DNA of 64,000 nucleotides from Noviherbaspirillum sp. Root189 (GTDB taxonomy: Bacteria > Pseudomonadota > Gammaproteobacteria > Burkholderiales > Burkholderiaceae_D): assembly GCF_001428545.1 (NCBI RefSeq), contig NZ_LMHZ01000011.1:49558-113557 (forward strand), written 5' to 3'. Below the pieces are notes generated by a model, which worked only from the letters and a program-made list of their open reading frames with translations, made no database searches and was not told where the DNA came from. The position numbers and the translations under genes are program-made. Each line of letters starts with the position of its first letter. Within the stretch, counting starts at the first letter, position 1. Shown here in pieces: positions 37,192-45,977 of this stretch.

Positions 37192-39237
37192 TCAACGGCC
37201 GGAAGAGCTTTGCGTTTCCCCTGTGCGCTTGGCGTCCGCCGTGTTCGGCGCCTTGTTTGGCGGTGGTGCAACCGGCTTCTTGCCTGCTTCGGCCAGCAGT
37301 TCCTTGCATGGCGCTTCTTCGCCCGGACCAGGATTGATCAGCGCCAGCAGGGCCGCTACCGGTGCCGCAATCGTTCCCAGTGCAACCGCTGCGCCCGCCT
37401 TCAATGCGACCACGCCTTTGTCGATACCGACATCGGGATGTTTAAATGTGCCCTCGACATGCAGCGGCGAACGCAGGGAGATGATGCGGATGCCTTTGCT
37501 CTCGGGCCGGATCTTGAGCTTCATCTCTTCGGTATCGAAATTGATATGGCCATCCACCAGGATCGTCGCATCCTCGGTATCGACGACAAAGGCACGCGTT
37601 TCCATCAAGCCATCCTTGACGCCGAAATCCGCGGCTAGGCAATTCAACTGGACCTGCCGGTCGCCGAATACCTTTGCAATCACCGCGCTACCGACATTCA
37701 GCCCCATCGCTTCAAGAATGAATTTGCTCACGCTGCCCTGCGTCACCAGCGATTTGACTTCGCCGTCGGCGGAGGCCATCAACGTGGCGATCGAATTACC
37801 TTTTGCCGTCAGCTTCGCGTCGCCGTTCAGTTCACCGAGGCTGGCCTGCATGGATTCGACTTTGGGAAACATCTGCTTGATCTTGAGCCCGCGTGCGGTG
37901 ACGTTCATCCGTGCGTTGGCCGGATCGTTGCGGCCATCGATACTGAGTTCGGTTGTCAGTCTGCCGCCAGCCACGCCGAAGTTGAGTGGCGCCAGCGACA
38001 GCACGCCATCCTTCATGTCGATCTTGGTGAACAGGTTATCAATAGGCACGCTTTCCGCCCGGACGATCTTGCGCCCGGTGAACTTCACCTGCACGTCCAT
38101 TTTTCTCCAGCGCTCCGTCTTGAAAGGCGATACCGGCAACACCTTATCCGGCGGCTGCTTGACATCGGATGCATTCTTTTTCGGACCATCCTTGTCGCCC
38201 GCGCCGATCAGTTCACCGAGGTCGCCAAGATCGAGATAGTTCGACACGACCTCGCCAGTCAGCGTCGGACGCGGCTCCTGCTGATGATATTCCAGGGTAC
38301 CGGCAATATCGCTGGAACCGACCTTGCCCTTGAATTTCTCATACTTCAGCCGCATCGCGCCGGGCGTCAGGTTGCCCACGAGGCGACCTTCGGTGGAGAA
38401 CTTCGGTGTGGTCGGCAACAGGACGCCGCTCAGTGGAAACAGGTCGGCCATGCTGGCGCCGAGAACTTTCATATCCAGTTCGAGCGCACTCAGGTGCGCC
38501 GGTTCAGTCAGCGTGCCATTGGCGGTAATCGTGGTCTCACCGACCTTGAGCAAGGCCTGCACCGGGAATTTGACGTTCTTCTCTTGCAGGGACAGCAGGC
38601 TTCCCACCTTGCCGTTACCGCTGACCTTTTCTTTATTGAATTTTCCGCTTGCATTGAAGGTGACGCTCTGGTCCTGGTCGGTATCTATCCGCACCGCGAC
38701 ATCGGCCTTCTTGCCAGGGTCGACATAGCGGACATTGCCTTCGCGAATCGCCAGGTCCTGTACCTTGAACTGCCACTTCGATTCTTCTTCATCTTTCTTG
38801 GGAAACGTCCAGTTGTTCTGATCGCTGTCTTTTTCCTGTTCAAGATTTAATTTGGCCTGCGAAATCGTGAGTGAATGCACGACGATGGTCTTGCGCAGCA
38901 GTGCCAGTAAATTGATGCCGAAATCGACCTGGCCGATGCGCGCCATCTCCGGACCGGTTGTTGCCCAGTCAGGATTTCCCAGCACGACGTCCTTGGCCTG
39001 AAAATGGGGCCAGGGCACATATCGTCTCCAGCCTTGTTGCTGGTTCAGCGGCCTGGTCCAGCTGAGCGACAGATCGCCATTGATCGCAAAGGACCGCTCG
39101 GTCGCCTCGCTGACGCGCTCATTGATCCAGGGCTTGGCACGGTTCAGGTCGGCATGCGACAGCAGCACGGCGACCAGCGCCAGCAGGACAATGATCCCGG
39201 CGAGGATGCCAAGGGCGATTTTCGGTGGGCGCGTCAT
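37192..39237 (-). CDS. AsmA-family envelope protein
   Basis: 681 residues. One N-terminal membrane helix (about 7-26, LGILAGIIVLLALVAVLLS) anchors a long periplasmic part. The opening LNRAKPWINERVSEATERSF and INGDLSLSW match the AsmA N-terminal domain; the C-terminal half has GELNGDAKLTAKGNSIATLM, the AsmA_2 signature. AsmA-like proteins are bridge-like lipid-transfer or outer-membrane homeostasis proteins. The C-terminus is Pro/Ala/Thr-rich. It is monocistronic and divergent from a LivK-type gene. Confidence 0.9.
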   Translation of the reverse strand: MTRPPKIALGILAGIIVLLALVAVLLSHADLNRAKPWINERVSEATERSFAINGDLSLSWTRPLNQQQGWRRYVPWPHFQAKDVVLGNPDWATTGPEMARIGQVDFGINLLALLRKTIVVHSLTISQAKLNLEQEKDSDQNNWTFPKKDEEESKWQFKVQDLAIREGNVRYVDPGKKADVAVRIDTDQDQSVTFNASGKFNKEKVSGNGKVGSLLSLQEKNVKFPVQALLKVGETTITANGTLTEPAHLSALELDMKVLGASMADLFPLSGVLLPTTPKFSTEGRLVGNLTPGAMRLKYEKFKGKVGSSDIAGTLEYHQQEPRPTLTGEVVSNYLDLGDLGELIGAGDKDGPKKNASDVKQPPDKVLPVSPFKTERWRKMDVQVKFTGRKIVRAESVPIDNLFTKIDMKDGVLSLAPLNFGVAGGRLTTELSIDGRNDPANARMNVTARGLKIKQMFPKVESMQASLGELNGDAKLTAKGNSIATLMASADGEVKSLVTQGSVSKFILEAMGLNVGSAVIAKVFGDRQVQLNCLAADFGVKDGLMETRAFVVDTEDATILVDGHINFDTEEMKLKIRPESKGIRIISLRSPLHVEGTFKHPDVGIDKGVVALKAGAAVALGTIAAPVAALLALINPGPGEEAPCKELLAEAGKKPVAPPPNKAPNTADAKRTGETQSSSGR

Positions 39238-39584
39238 ATCGATATGATCGAACTGACAAGCCGTAGTTCTCGGGCGGCGATTTCTCTGGTGGTTGCAGCT
39301 GCTCAGACATGATCAATGTCAAGAAGCGCGGGATGAAGCATGTCGGATTGATGCCTGAGTGCTGCATCCCTATTCACCATCCTGGAAGCCACCACGAACT
39401 GCACCAACTAAATGCACGATATTGCATGTTGCAAATCATGCTTTCTTTAGCGGGGAAAACGCGGTACATTTTGCCGCGAGCAAAAAGCACGCTCGTTCGA
39501 ATCCGGAAAAACCTTCGCAGAAAGGCCTCCGGGATTGCTGATATGCAATTTTCCTTTCATGACAATGACATAGCGGGAGACAAT
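39238..39584. other. Divergent intergenic region (asmA-like / LivK-like)
   Basis: 347 bp with no supportable gene; it should hold promoters of both flanking genes. An open frame runs into it from the LivK-type gene, but no family similarity precedes the signal peptide at 39585. A T-loop-like GTTCGAATCC near 39491 is not part of a tRNA that I can fold. Confidence 0.5.
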
Positions 39585-40724
39585 ATGTTCGTCAAAAAAA
39601 CACTCGTAGCATCCTTCCTCGCCTTACTCGGCGCATCGGCACCTGGTGTCGCCTCCGCCGGTGAAGTCAGGATCGGTTCGGTCTTCGGACTGACAGGACC
39701 CACCGCCTCTACCTCTGCGGAGGGGCTGGCGATCGCCAACGGTTATTTCGACATGATCAATGCCAAAGGCGGCATCAACGGCAACACGCTCAAACTTGTG
39801 ATGCGCGACGACCAGTATGATCCGCGCAAGACCCCGGTCCTGGTCGATGAACTCGTCAACAAGGAAGGCATTGTTGCACTGGTCAATGGATTAGGCACTG
39901 CCAACACGGCGGCACTCATGAAGACCGGGATCCTCAACCAGCACAAGGTACCGCTGGTCGGTGTGTTTAGCGGGTCCGACATCATTCGCGGTCCCGGCTC
40001 GGAACAGATCTTTCATACCCGCGCAAGCTACACCGATGAAGTGATGAAAATTGCGCGCCTGTCGACGACATTGGGCTTGAAGCGCGTTGCCGTGTTGTAC
40101 CAGGACGACGGTTTCGGCGCGAGCATCAACCAGAGCATCGCCAAAGCGGCGCAGGATTACCAGTTCGAGGTTATCCAGAAATCTGGATACAAGGCGGGTG
40201 CCACCGATTTCTCGCAGCAGGCGAAAGAAATTGCAGGCGCGAAACCGCAAGCGATTTTCCTGATGGGAGTGCCGGAGGCGGTGTTCCGATTCATGAAAGC
40301 GTATGACGCACCCAAGGGAGCCTCGCAAATCTATGCCCTGTCCTTCGTGCCGGCCAAGAGCCTCGCCGATTTTGCGGGCGAACAACGCGTGCGTGGTATC
40401 GGCATCAGTCAGGTCGTTCCCAATCCGGGCTCGACCACGCTGCCGCTGGCAAAGGACTTTCAGACTTTTCTGAAAAGTCCCTATGGCAAGGGAGTAACAT
40501 CGAATCCGCTCAACTTCGAGGTTTACCTGAATATCCGCCTGGTGGTTGATGCGATCAAAATGGCGGGTGCCAAACCGACACCGGAAAAAGTCACGCAGGC
40601 ATTGGCCTCCATGAATGGTTACCAGCTTGGTGGCTACCCGATCAGCTTTAGCGAATCGAATCGGCGCGGTTCGCATTACCTGGACATCGGTGTGATCGGA
40701 CCCAATGCGCGTTTGTCTTATTGA
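39585..40724 (+). CDS. LivK-type ABC substrate-binding protein, orphan
   Basis: 379 residues from the ATG at 39585, with GGGAGA 4 nt upstream; the frame extends to 39309 without family similarity. The signal peptide runs from MFVKKTLVASFLALLG to VASAGE. The mature protein starts VRIGSVFGLTGPTAST, the classic Peripla_BP_6 opening of branched-chain amino-acid/amide receptors, and carries GLKRVAVLYQDDGFGAS. There are no permease or ATPase genes next to it, so either the transporter is elsewhere or it acts as a chemoreceptor or kinase partner. The ligand is unknown. Confidence 0.88.
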   Translation: MFVKKTLVASFLALLGASAPGVASAGEVRIGSVFGLTGPTASTSAEGLAIANGYFDMINAKGGINGNTLKLVMRDDQYDPRKTPVLVDELVNKEGIVALVNGLGTANTAALMKTGILNQHKVPLVGVFSGSDIIRGPGSEQIFHTRASYTDEVMKIARLSTTLGLKRVAVLYQDDGFGASINQSIAKAAQDYQFEVIQKSGYKAGATDFSQQAKEIAGAKPQAIFLMGVPEAVFRFMKAYDAPKGASQIYALSFVPAKSLADFAGEQRVRGIGISQVVPNPGSTTLPLAKDFQTFLKSPYGKGVTSNPLNFEVYLNIRLVVDAIKMAGAKPTPEKVTQALASMNGYQLGGYPISFSESNRRGSHYLDIGVIGPNARLSY

Positions 40725-40869
40725 TTGATATCCCCCGGCCACGCCTGCGGCCCATGTCGTCCGCGTGGCCTTGCTATTTCTTGCACCGGCGCCAGGAACG
40801 GTTTGCGGCGCCGCTATATACTGGCGTGCCATCAGCAAACGACCGGTTCGGTCGAAGATATCTTCAAGT

Positions 40870-42039
40870 ATGCGTGCACTTCCACTATTTTGGATTCTTT
40901 GCTGTTTTCTATCTGGCAGCAGCCCGGCCACAGCGGACACTGACCGTTCGCAGGTCAGGTCAATCATCGACAATGCGGTCCGGCCCGTCATTCAGCAATA
41001 CGATCTGCCAGGAATGGCAATCGCCATCACCATGGATGGTGAGCGTTATTTTTATCATGCCGGCGTGATGTCGCGTGAAACACGGCAACCCGTTACAAGC
41101 AATACGCTATTCGAGATCGGCTCCATCAGCAAGACTTTCACCGCAACACTGGCTACCTATGCTCAGCAGGACGGCAAGCTATCCCTCGACGACACGCTTA
41201 GCAAACATCTCCCCGCGCTGAGGGGCAGCAGTTTCGAACACGTCAGCTTGCTTAACCTGGCCACGCATACCGCTGGCAAGCTTCCGCTGCAGGTGCCTGA
41301 CGACATCCATGGTAACGATCAATTGATGGATTATTTGCGGCAATGGCGTCCTGTGTTTAGTGCCGGCACACACAGGACGTACTCCAACATCAGCATTGGA
41401 TTGCTGGGTGTGGCCGCCGCTGCCAGCATGCGTCTGCCGTTTGAGGATGCGATTGAAAAGAAATTGTTTCCAGGGCTTGGCATGACACATAGCTATATTC
41501 GTGTGCCTGCTGAGCAAACACCGCATTACGCACAGGGCTATAGCAGGAAGGACGCGCCAGTCAGGTTGAATCCCGGCGTACTGGCATCGGAAGCGTATGG
41601 TGTGAAATCCAATGTGGTTGATATGATTCGCTTCATTGAAGCCAACATGCAAATGCTCGCTCTCGATCCGAAACTGCAAAGGGCAGTGATCGATACGCAT
41701 GCCGGGTACTTCAAGGCAGGAGACATGACACAGGACCTGATCTGGGAACAATATCCTTATCCGGTCGCTTTGAAACAAGTTCTGTCCGGTAATTCCGATG
41801 CCATGGTGTACGGGTCGACGCCGGTGACAAGCCTGGATGGGCCGTTGCCGCCGGCTGAAAATATGATGATCAACAAAACCGGTTCCACGAACGGTTTCGC
41901 AGCGTACGTCGCGTTTATTCCCGCCAGAAAATTGGGCATTGTGATGCTGGCGAACAAGAACTATCCTGTCGCTGCACGGGTCACTGCGGCCTACCGGATC
42001 TTGACTGCACTGGATAAGCAGATGACCGGCACGCGTTAA
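40870..42039 (+). CDS. ampC: Class C (AmpC-type) beta-lactamase
   Basis: 389 residues from the ATG at 40870, with a signal peptide (LFWILCCFLSGSSPATA). The three active-site elements are all present: S85-x-x-K88 in FEIGSISKTF, Y171-S-N in RTYSNIS, and K336-T-G in NKTGSTNGF. Each is offset by exactly 21 from the standard AmpC numbering (64, 150, 315), so the catalytic domain is full length with no large gap between the motifs. It would hydrolyse cephalosporins and penicillins in the periplasm. No AmpR-type regulator is adjacent, so expression may be constitutive. The related DD-peptidases and esterases are less likely given the spacing and YSN/KTG pattern. Confidence 0.88.
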   Translation: MRALPLFWILCCFLSGSSPATADTDRSQVRSIIDNAVRPVIQQYDLPGMAIAITMDGERYFYHAGVMSRETRQPVTSNTLFEIGSISKTFTATLATYAQQDGKLSLDDTLSKHLPALRGSSFEHVSLLNLATHTAGKLPLQVPDDIHGNDQLMDYLRQWRPVFSAGTHRTYSNISIGLLGVAAAASMRLPFEDAIEKKLFPGLGMTHSYIRVPAEQTPHYAQGYSRKDAPVRLNPGVLASEAYGVKSNVVDMIRFIEANMQMLALDPKLQRAVIDTHAGYFKAGDMTQDLIWEQYPYPVALKQVLSGNSDAMVYGSTPVTSLDGPLPPAENMMINKTGSTNGFAAYVAFIPARKLGIVMLANKNYPVAARVTAAYRILTALDKQMTGTR

Positions 42040-42072
42040 ACACTTTATCGTCACATTCATAGAATCGCATCC

Positions 42073-42474
42073 ATGCATATTCCTGTCGTTTCCGAGCAAG
42101 AGGTCGAGTTCAATGCGATCCGTGCCCAGGGTGCGGGCGGCCAAAACGTCAACAAGGTATCGAGCGCCGTCCATCTGCGCTTTGATATCCGCGCTTCGTC
42201 GTTGCCGGAACAGCTGAAGGATAAACTGCTCGCCTTGAATGACCAGCGGATCACCAGGGAAGGCGTGGTGATCATCAAGGCTCAGTCACATCGCAGCCAG
42301 GAAAAGAACAAGGAAGAGGCGCTGCAACGCTTGCAGCAACTGATCGCGAGCATTGCCGTGCCGCCTCGCGCGCGCGTTCCCACAAAACCTACGCGAAGCT
42401 CGCAACGCAGACGGCTGGACACCAAAAATATGCGCGGCCGCATCAAGTCGATGCGAGGCAAGATTTCGGATTAG
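42073..42474 (+). CDS. arfB: Alternative ribosome-rescue factor ArfB (YaeJ)
   Basis: 133 residues. The catalytic GGQ is in AQGAGGQNVNKVSSAVHLRF, and the C-terminal tail is rich in Arg/Lys (SSQRRRLDTKNMRGRIKS), which inserts into the empty mRNA channel of a stalled ribosome. It hydrolyses the peptidyl-tRNA of non-stop complexes. The length is that of the stand-alone factor, with no codon-recognition domain. It starts 33 bp after the beta-lactamase stop on the same strand, so the two may share a transcript. Confidence 0.95.
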   Translation: MHIPVVSEQEVEFNAIRAQGAGGQNVNKVSSAVHLRFDIRASSLPEQLKDKLLALNDQRITREGVVIIKAQSHRSQEKNKEEALQRLQQLIASIAVPPRARVPTKPTRSSQRRRLDTKNMRGRIKSMRGKISD

Positions 42475-42780
42475 TTCGCCGGTCGTAGCCACGTATATCC
42501 GAGACGGTCCATGCTTTTCCGGATGGTTGCGTGGGTACGCTTGGTGCACTTGCATGCCGCTCCATCACCACTGGTACCACTGGTATCACTGGTCAGCCGG
42601 ATATGGGTCTGTCCGATATGACATGAAAGAAGTCCAACTCAGCCATAGTGCGCCAGCGCAAGAGCAGGCAGACTGAAGCGGCTTCACCGGACATCTGCGG
42701 CGACATCGATGATGCATGGATCTCCTCTATGGGTCATATGCCGCAGATCTTGCTGCCAACTTTACCGTAGGGAGAACAAC
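42475..42780. other. Intergenic region with 9-bp repeat
   Basis: 306 bp without a supportable gene. It contains three copies of ACTGGTAYC-type 9-bp units at 42570-42596. The ribosome site GGGAGAACAAC of the next gene is at the end. An open frame through part of it is a shadow. Confidence 0.5.
42570..42596. repeat. 9-bp tandem repeat downstream of arfB
   Basis: ACTGGTACC, ACTGGTATC and ACTGGTCAG in line. The pattern echoes the 9-bp repeat in the treS-mak 3' end. Confidence 0.7.
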
Positions 42781-43164
42781 ATGCACCACACCTATCGCGG
42801 CGCCTGCCACTGCGGACGCGTGACCTTCGAGCTGCAAGCAAAACTCGACTATGTCATGGATTGCAACTGCTCGGTCTGCCGTCGCGGCGGAGCGCTGTGG
42901 CACGGCACGGCGGATCAATATCTGCGCATACTGAGTGGCGAAGAGGACCTGGTCCTGTATCAATTTCATACACGCACGGCGAAGCATTACTTCTGCAAGC
43001 ATTGCGGCATACGACCATTCAGCCGGCCAAGACTGGATCCGGGCAAATGGGTGGTCAACGTACGCTGCATTGATGAGGTAGACCTTGCGGCGCTGCCGGT
43101 GCGGAAGTTCGATGGAGCGAACTGGGAAATCGCGGCGAAGGCCTTGTATGCGCAACGCGCATAG
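42781..43164 (+). CDS. GFA-family (glutathione-dependent formaldehyde-activating-like) protein
   Basis: 127 residues. The zinc-binding cysteines are in the expected order: GACHCGRV, DCNCSVCRRGG and FCKHCGI. This is the GFA/CENP-V fold. Most members have no proven enzyme activity beyond zinc binding, and the original glutathione-formaldehyde claim does not extend to all. The ATG has GGGAGAACAAC just upstream. It is a single gene, with the pyruvyltransferase gene convergent 36 bp away. Confidence 0.9.
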   Translation: MHHTYRGACHCGRVTFELQAKLDYVMDCNCSVCRRGGALWHGTADQYLRILSGEEDLVLYQFHTRTAKHYFCKHCGIRPFSRPRLDPGKWVVNVRCIDEVDLAALPVRKFDGANWEIAAKALYAQRA

Positions 43165-43200
43165 CACTCTCCGGCTTCATAGGAATTTTCTGTTTTCGTG

Positions 43201-44415
43201 TCAGCAGCGAGGTGCGAAATCCCGTGCGAAGCCACGCCGGTAGGTGCGGGCCAGGTCGGCCGCTTTTTGCCGCATGCGAGATGGCTCTACCGTGAGTGCC
43301 TGCAATGCCGCTATGTAGATGTCATCGATAGTCACCACGCCCGGCATTCCCGCCATTTCCCATGTGTGCGCATAACTCCATTGCTTGCCGTGCGGGGATG
43401 GCGTGGCATGTCGGATGTTCAGTCGAGGCAAGGCATAAGCCATGGCAAGAATACGTCCATGCAGGCTGCTGCCTATGTACAGTTTGCTTGAAGCAATCAC
43501 CGCACAGATATCCCAGAGCTGGAGGGTCGTGACGATATGCGTCTGAGGTACCTTGACTTCAGGCCCCGTCATTCGCGCCACGATACGGCGATACGCCTGC
43601 AGGTCATCATGCCAGGGGGCGGCGCCGGCACGAAAGAAGACCACGCCGTAACCGGTTTCCGCAGCGAGACGTTTCAGCTGTATCGCCATCGCGTCAAGGC
43701 TCGCATCGTCGTCGAAGTCACTACTAAACTGTGCCGCGACATACCCTGCCGGGAACAGTGCTCGCAGTCGTGCGGCTTCACCGTCTCTCGCGTACGCCAG
43801 GATTTGCGTGTCGAAGAGTTCGGCGGCCATGACCGCAGGATCGGGCAGCAACCGCGCGGTGATACCCGAATCACGCAAATGTGCCTGCGTTGCTGCGTCG
43901 CGCACGCTGACGACGTCTGCGAGCTTGAGTTTGGCCATGACTTCGTCGCGCTGTGCGGGATGCCGTGCAAAGAGATCCGCGCCGCCTACGGCGTGATAGA
44001 TTACTTGCGCTGCGTCAGGATATTGCGCCCGTGATACCGCGTAAGGCACAAGTGCATCGGTGCCCAGGCAGGTTCTTGCCCACGATCGTTGCGCGTCAGG
44101 ATCGCCGTCCAGGCGTATAACAACCTCCATCGCATCGGCTGCGGGCAATAGCATGACTGCCGCTTCCCATACGTTACAGGTCAGCACCTCGCCTCCGACA
44201 TGAACAATCTTGTACGGGGAGCCACGCAGCGATGCGGCATGCTGCTGCAGGCGCATGACGTGATGACCGCCATTCACGCTCAAGTCACGTTCCGCGAGTC
44301 CGGCGAAACGCAGAGGCTTATCGCCCGACAGCGCCGCAACCACATGCGGAAACAGCATATCGCCGAAATTGTGCCGGTCAAAAGCACCGAACAGGATGAC
44401 AGGAGTTTGATGCAT
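43201..44415 (-). CDS. Polysaccharide pyruvyltransferase-family protein
   Basis: 404 residues. The opening VILFGAFDRHNFGDMLFP, the segments VSVRDAATQAHLRDSG, and SKLYIGSSLHGRILAMAY match the CsaB/WcaK family that adds ketal pyruvate from PEP to sugars of exopolysaccharides or cell-wall polymers. The GSSLHG box is the most diagnostic. Such genes usually lie in polysaccharide clusters, but here no glycosyltransferase or export genes are adjacent. A small membrane-protein gene follows on the same strand upstream. The acceptor is unknown. Confidence 0.85.
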   Translation of the reverse strand: MHQTPVILFGAFDRHNFGDMLFPHVVAALSGDKPLRFAGLAERDLSVNGGHHVMRLQQHAASLRGSPYKIVHVGGEVLTCNVWEAAVMLLPAADAMEVVIRLDGDPDAQRSWARTCLGTDALVPYAVSRAQYPDAAQVIYHAVGGADLFARHPAQRDEVMAKLKLADVVSVRDAATQAHLRDSGITARLLPDPAVMAAELFDTQILAYARDGEAARLRALFPAGYVAAQFSSDFDDDASLDAMAIQLKRLAAETGYGVVFFRAGAAPWHDDLQAYRRIVARMTGPEVKVPQTHIVTTLQLWDICAVIASSKLYIGSSLHGRILAMAYALPRLNIRHATPSPHGKQWSYAHTWEMAGMPGVVTIDDIYIAALQALTVEPSRMRQKAADLARTYRRGFARDFAPRC

Positions 44416-44458
44416 GGAGGGAGATACGGCGTTATCGTCGTGCGCAGCCTGGGGATCG

Positions 44459-44728
44459 CTACATCAACCAGCTGGCGACAATAAGACCGGCGCCGACATA
44501 AATGGCCAGCCGTATGCCGGGAATGCCATCGCTATGCAGACGCGCCATATTAGCCAGTGCGAGGCTACCCCACAACAGCAGCTCGCCGCCGCCACGCATG
44601 GCGTCGGTACCGTTATGCGCATACATCAGCAAATGAACGCCTTGTCCACACAGGAAGGCGCACGCCACCGCAAGCGCAATGCGTACGTTCTTGTTTTGCA
44701 GCAAGTCATCGAACTGATGTGGCGACAT
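44459..44728 (-). CDS. Small membrane protein of unknown function (89 residues)
   Basis: Three hydrophobic segments are seen (about 18-35, 48-62 and 70-88, the last GIRLAIYVGAGLIVASWLM), so it is probably an inner-membrane protein. The N-terminus is MSPHQFDDLLQNK. It lies 43 bp upstream of the pyruvyltransferase gene on the same strand, and the two may be co-transcribed. I do not recognise a family. The hydrophobic pattern and coding look of the frame support it as real. Confidence 0.6.
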   Translation of the reverse strand: MSPHQFDDLLQNKNVRIALAVACAFLCGQGVHLLMYAHNGTDAMRGGGELLLWGSLALANMARLHSDGIPGIRLAIYVGAGLIVASWLM

Positions 44729-44846
44729 GGCAGTCGATTCGACAGTCTAGTCTTAACAACTGGGAACCCGAACCACAATAGCGCGATGCGCGATGCCATG
44801 TCATGAGCAAGCACAATGAAGCGACAGGCGTTTTCTATCGGACAGG

Positions 44847-45818
44847 TCAGCGAAGCGCCCCGGGTGTCGTGCCGAACTCACGTTTGACCAGTTTGCGTAA
44901 CGCCGTACCGTCCTGGTAACCGACCTGTTCGGCGATCGCATCAATCGATAGCGAAGTCGTCTGGATGAGGTGCGCGGCGCGCATCAGGCGTCTGCGCTGG
45001 ATGAATTTCACTGGCGATACACCGGTCGCCGCTTCGATGCGCCGTCCCAGTGTTTTAGGTGAAACGGCCAGCGTGGACGACAGGCGCGCGACACTAATCG
45101 GTTCGGACAGATGCTTGTCGACCCATCGCTCTGCGGCGGCGACAGTGGGATCAGTGTGCTGCCGATGGGTAGGAATCATGTAACGGACCTGGGAGGGCCG
45201 CTGGTCGATCAACAAATACCGCGAACATAACTGTGCGACCGAACTGCCCATGGTGTCGGCTACGATGGCCAGCGCGAGGTCAAGCTGGGCAAAGGCCGAC
45301 CCTGCCGTAAGGCAATTGCGGTCGCGCACGAGCATCTTGCTTTCATCCAGCTTCACATCGGGAAAGCGTGAGCGAAATAGCGATGCCAGCCACCATGTCA
45401 TCGTAACCTGATGGCCATTCAACACGCCGGCTTGCCCAAACAGAAATACCGCGGAGCAGGAAGCAGCGATCTTTACCTTACGGCCTGCCTCTGCTTGCAA
45501 CAGGTCCATGGCCGCTCTGGCATCGCGCCGTGCAAAACGCGCCTCGATCTCCGCGTCTGACGTCAGGCCCAGGCCGGGCACGATGATCCACTCCGGCACG
45601 GCGTCCAGGGCGGCGACTTCCTTGAAGGTCATATCTGGTGTCAGCTTCAGTCCGGCGCCTGTACTGACCGACTTTCCATAACCGACTGTGGCAATGCGTA
45701 TGGCCGCTGGCTGGCGGGAACGGGCAAGGAAGCCCTGTCCCGCCTTGAGCGTGTCAAGCGTGATGGCGAGGCTGGAGTCCATGACGCCGTCCAGTACGAG
45801 GATCAGAAGCGTTTTCAT
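44847..45818 (-). CDS. GlxA-type transcriptional regulator (DJ-1/PfpI + AraC HTH)
   Basis: 323 residues from the ATG at 45818; the frame extends to 45923. The N-terminal DJ-1/PfpI-like domain (about 1-170) begins KTLLILVLDGVMDSS and keeps a Cys in the nucleophile-elbow position (AASCSAVFLFGQAG). The C-terminal AraC-type DNA-binding region (about 220-320) has ARLSSTLAVSPKTLGRRIEA and SIDAIAEQVGYQDGTALRKL. Such regulators often respond to amines such as glycine betaine or to arginine. No obvious target lies adjacent, so the function is open. Confidence 0.9.
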   Translation of the reverse strand: MKTLLILVLDGVMDSSLAITLDTLKAGQGFLARSRQPAAIRIATVGYGKSVSTGAGLKLTPDMTFKEVAALDAVPEWIIVPGLGLTSDAEIEARFARRDARAAMDLLQAEAGRKVKIAASCSAVFLFGQAGVLNGHQVTMTWWLASLFRSRFPDVKLDESKMLVRDRNCLTAGSAFAQLDLALAIVADTMGSSVAQLCSRYLLIDQRPSQVRYMIPTHRQHTDPTVAAAERWVDKHLSEPISVARLSSTLAVSPKTLGRRIEAATGVSPVKFIQRRRLMRAAHLIQTTSLSIDAIAEQVGYQDGTALRKLVKREFGTTPGALR

Positions 45819-45977
45819 TTGTCTATTCTGGCATGAAAAACGCCATTTCAAATCGTGACTGCACGCTGGTTCGGTTTTAGCGCCTTCATGGGCAGAATTG
45901 GGATTATTGGCAAAAGCCATCACTCACGAAAATCGGCGCTACTGAATGCCTTTACGACCGGCTCTCGCAGGCCTCGT

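Noticed and set aside
39480..39510. GTTCGAATCC resembling a tRNA T-loop
   Set aside because: No matching acceptor, D-arm or anticodon stem could be placed upstream or downstream; most likely chance.
39585..40724. Complete ABC amino-acid importer around the LivK-type gene
   Set aside because: No livH, livM, livG or livF homologue lies on either side; only the binding protein is present.
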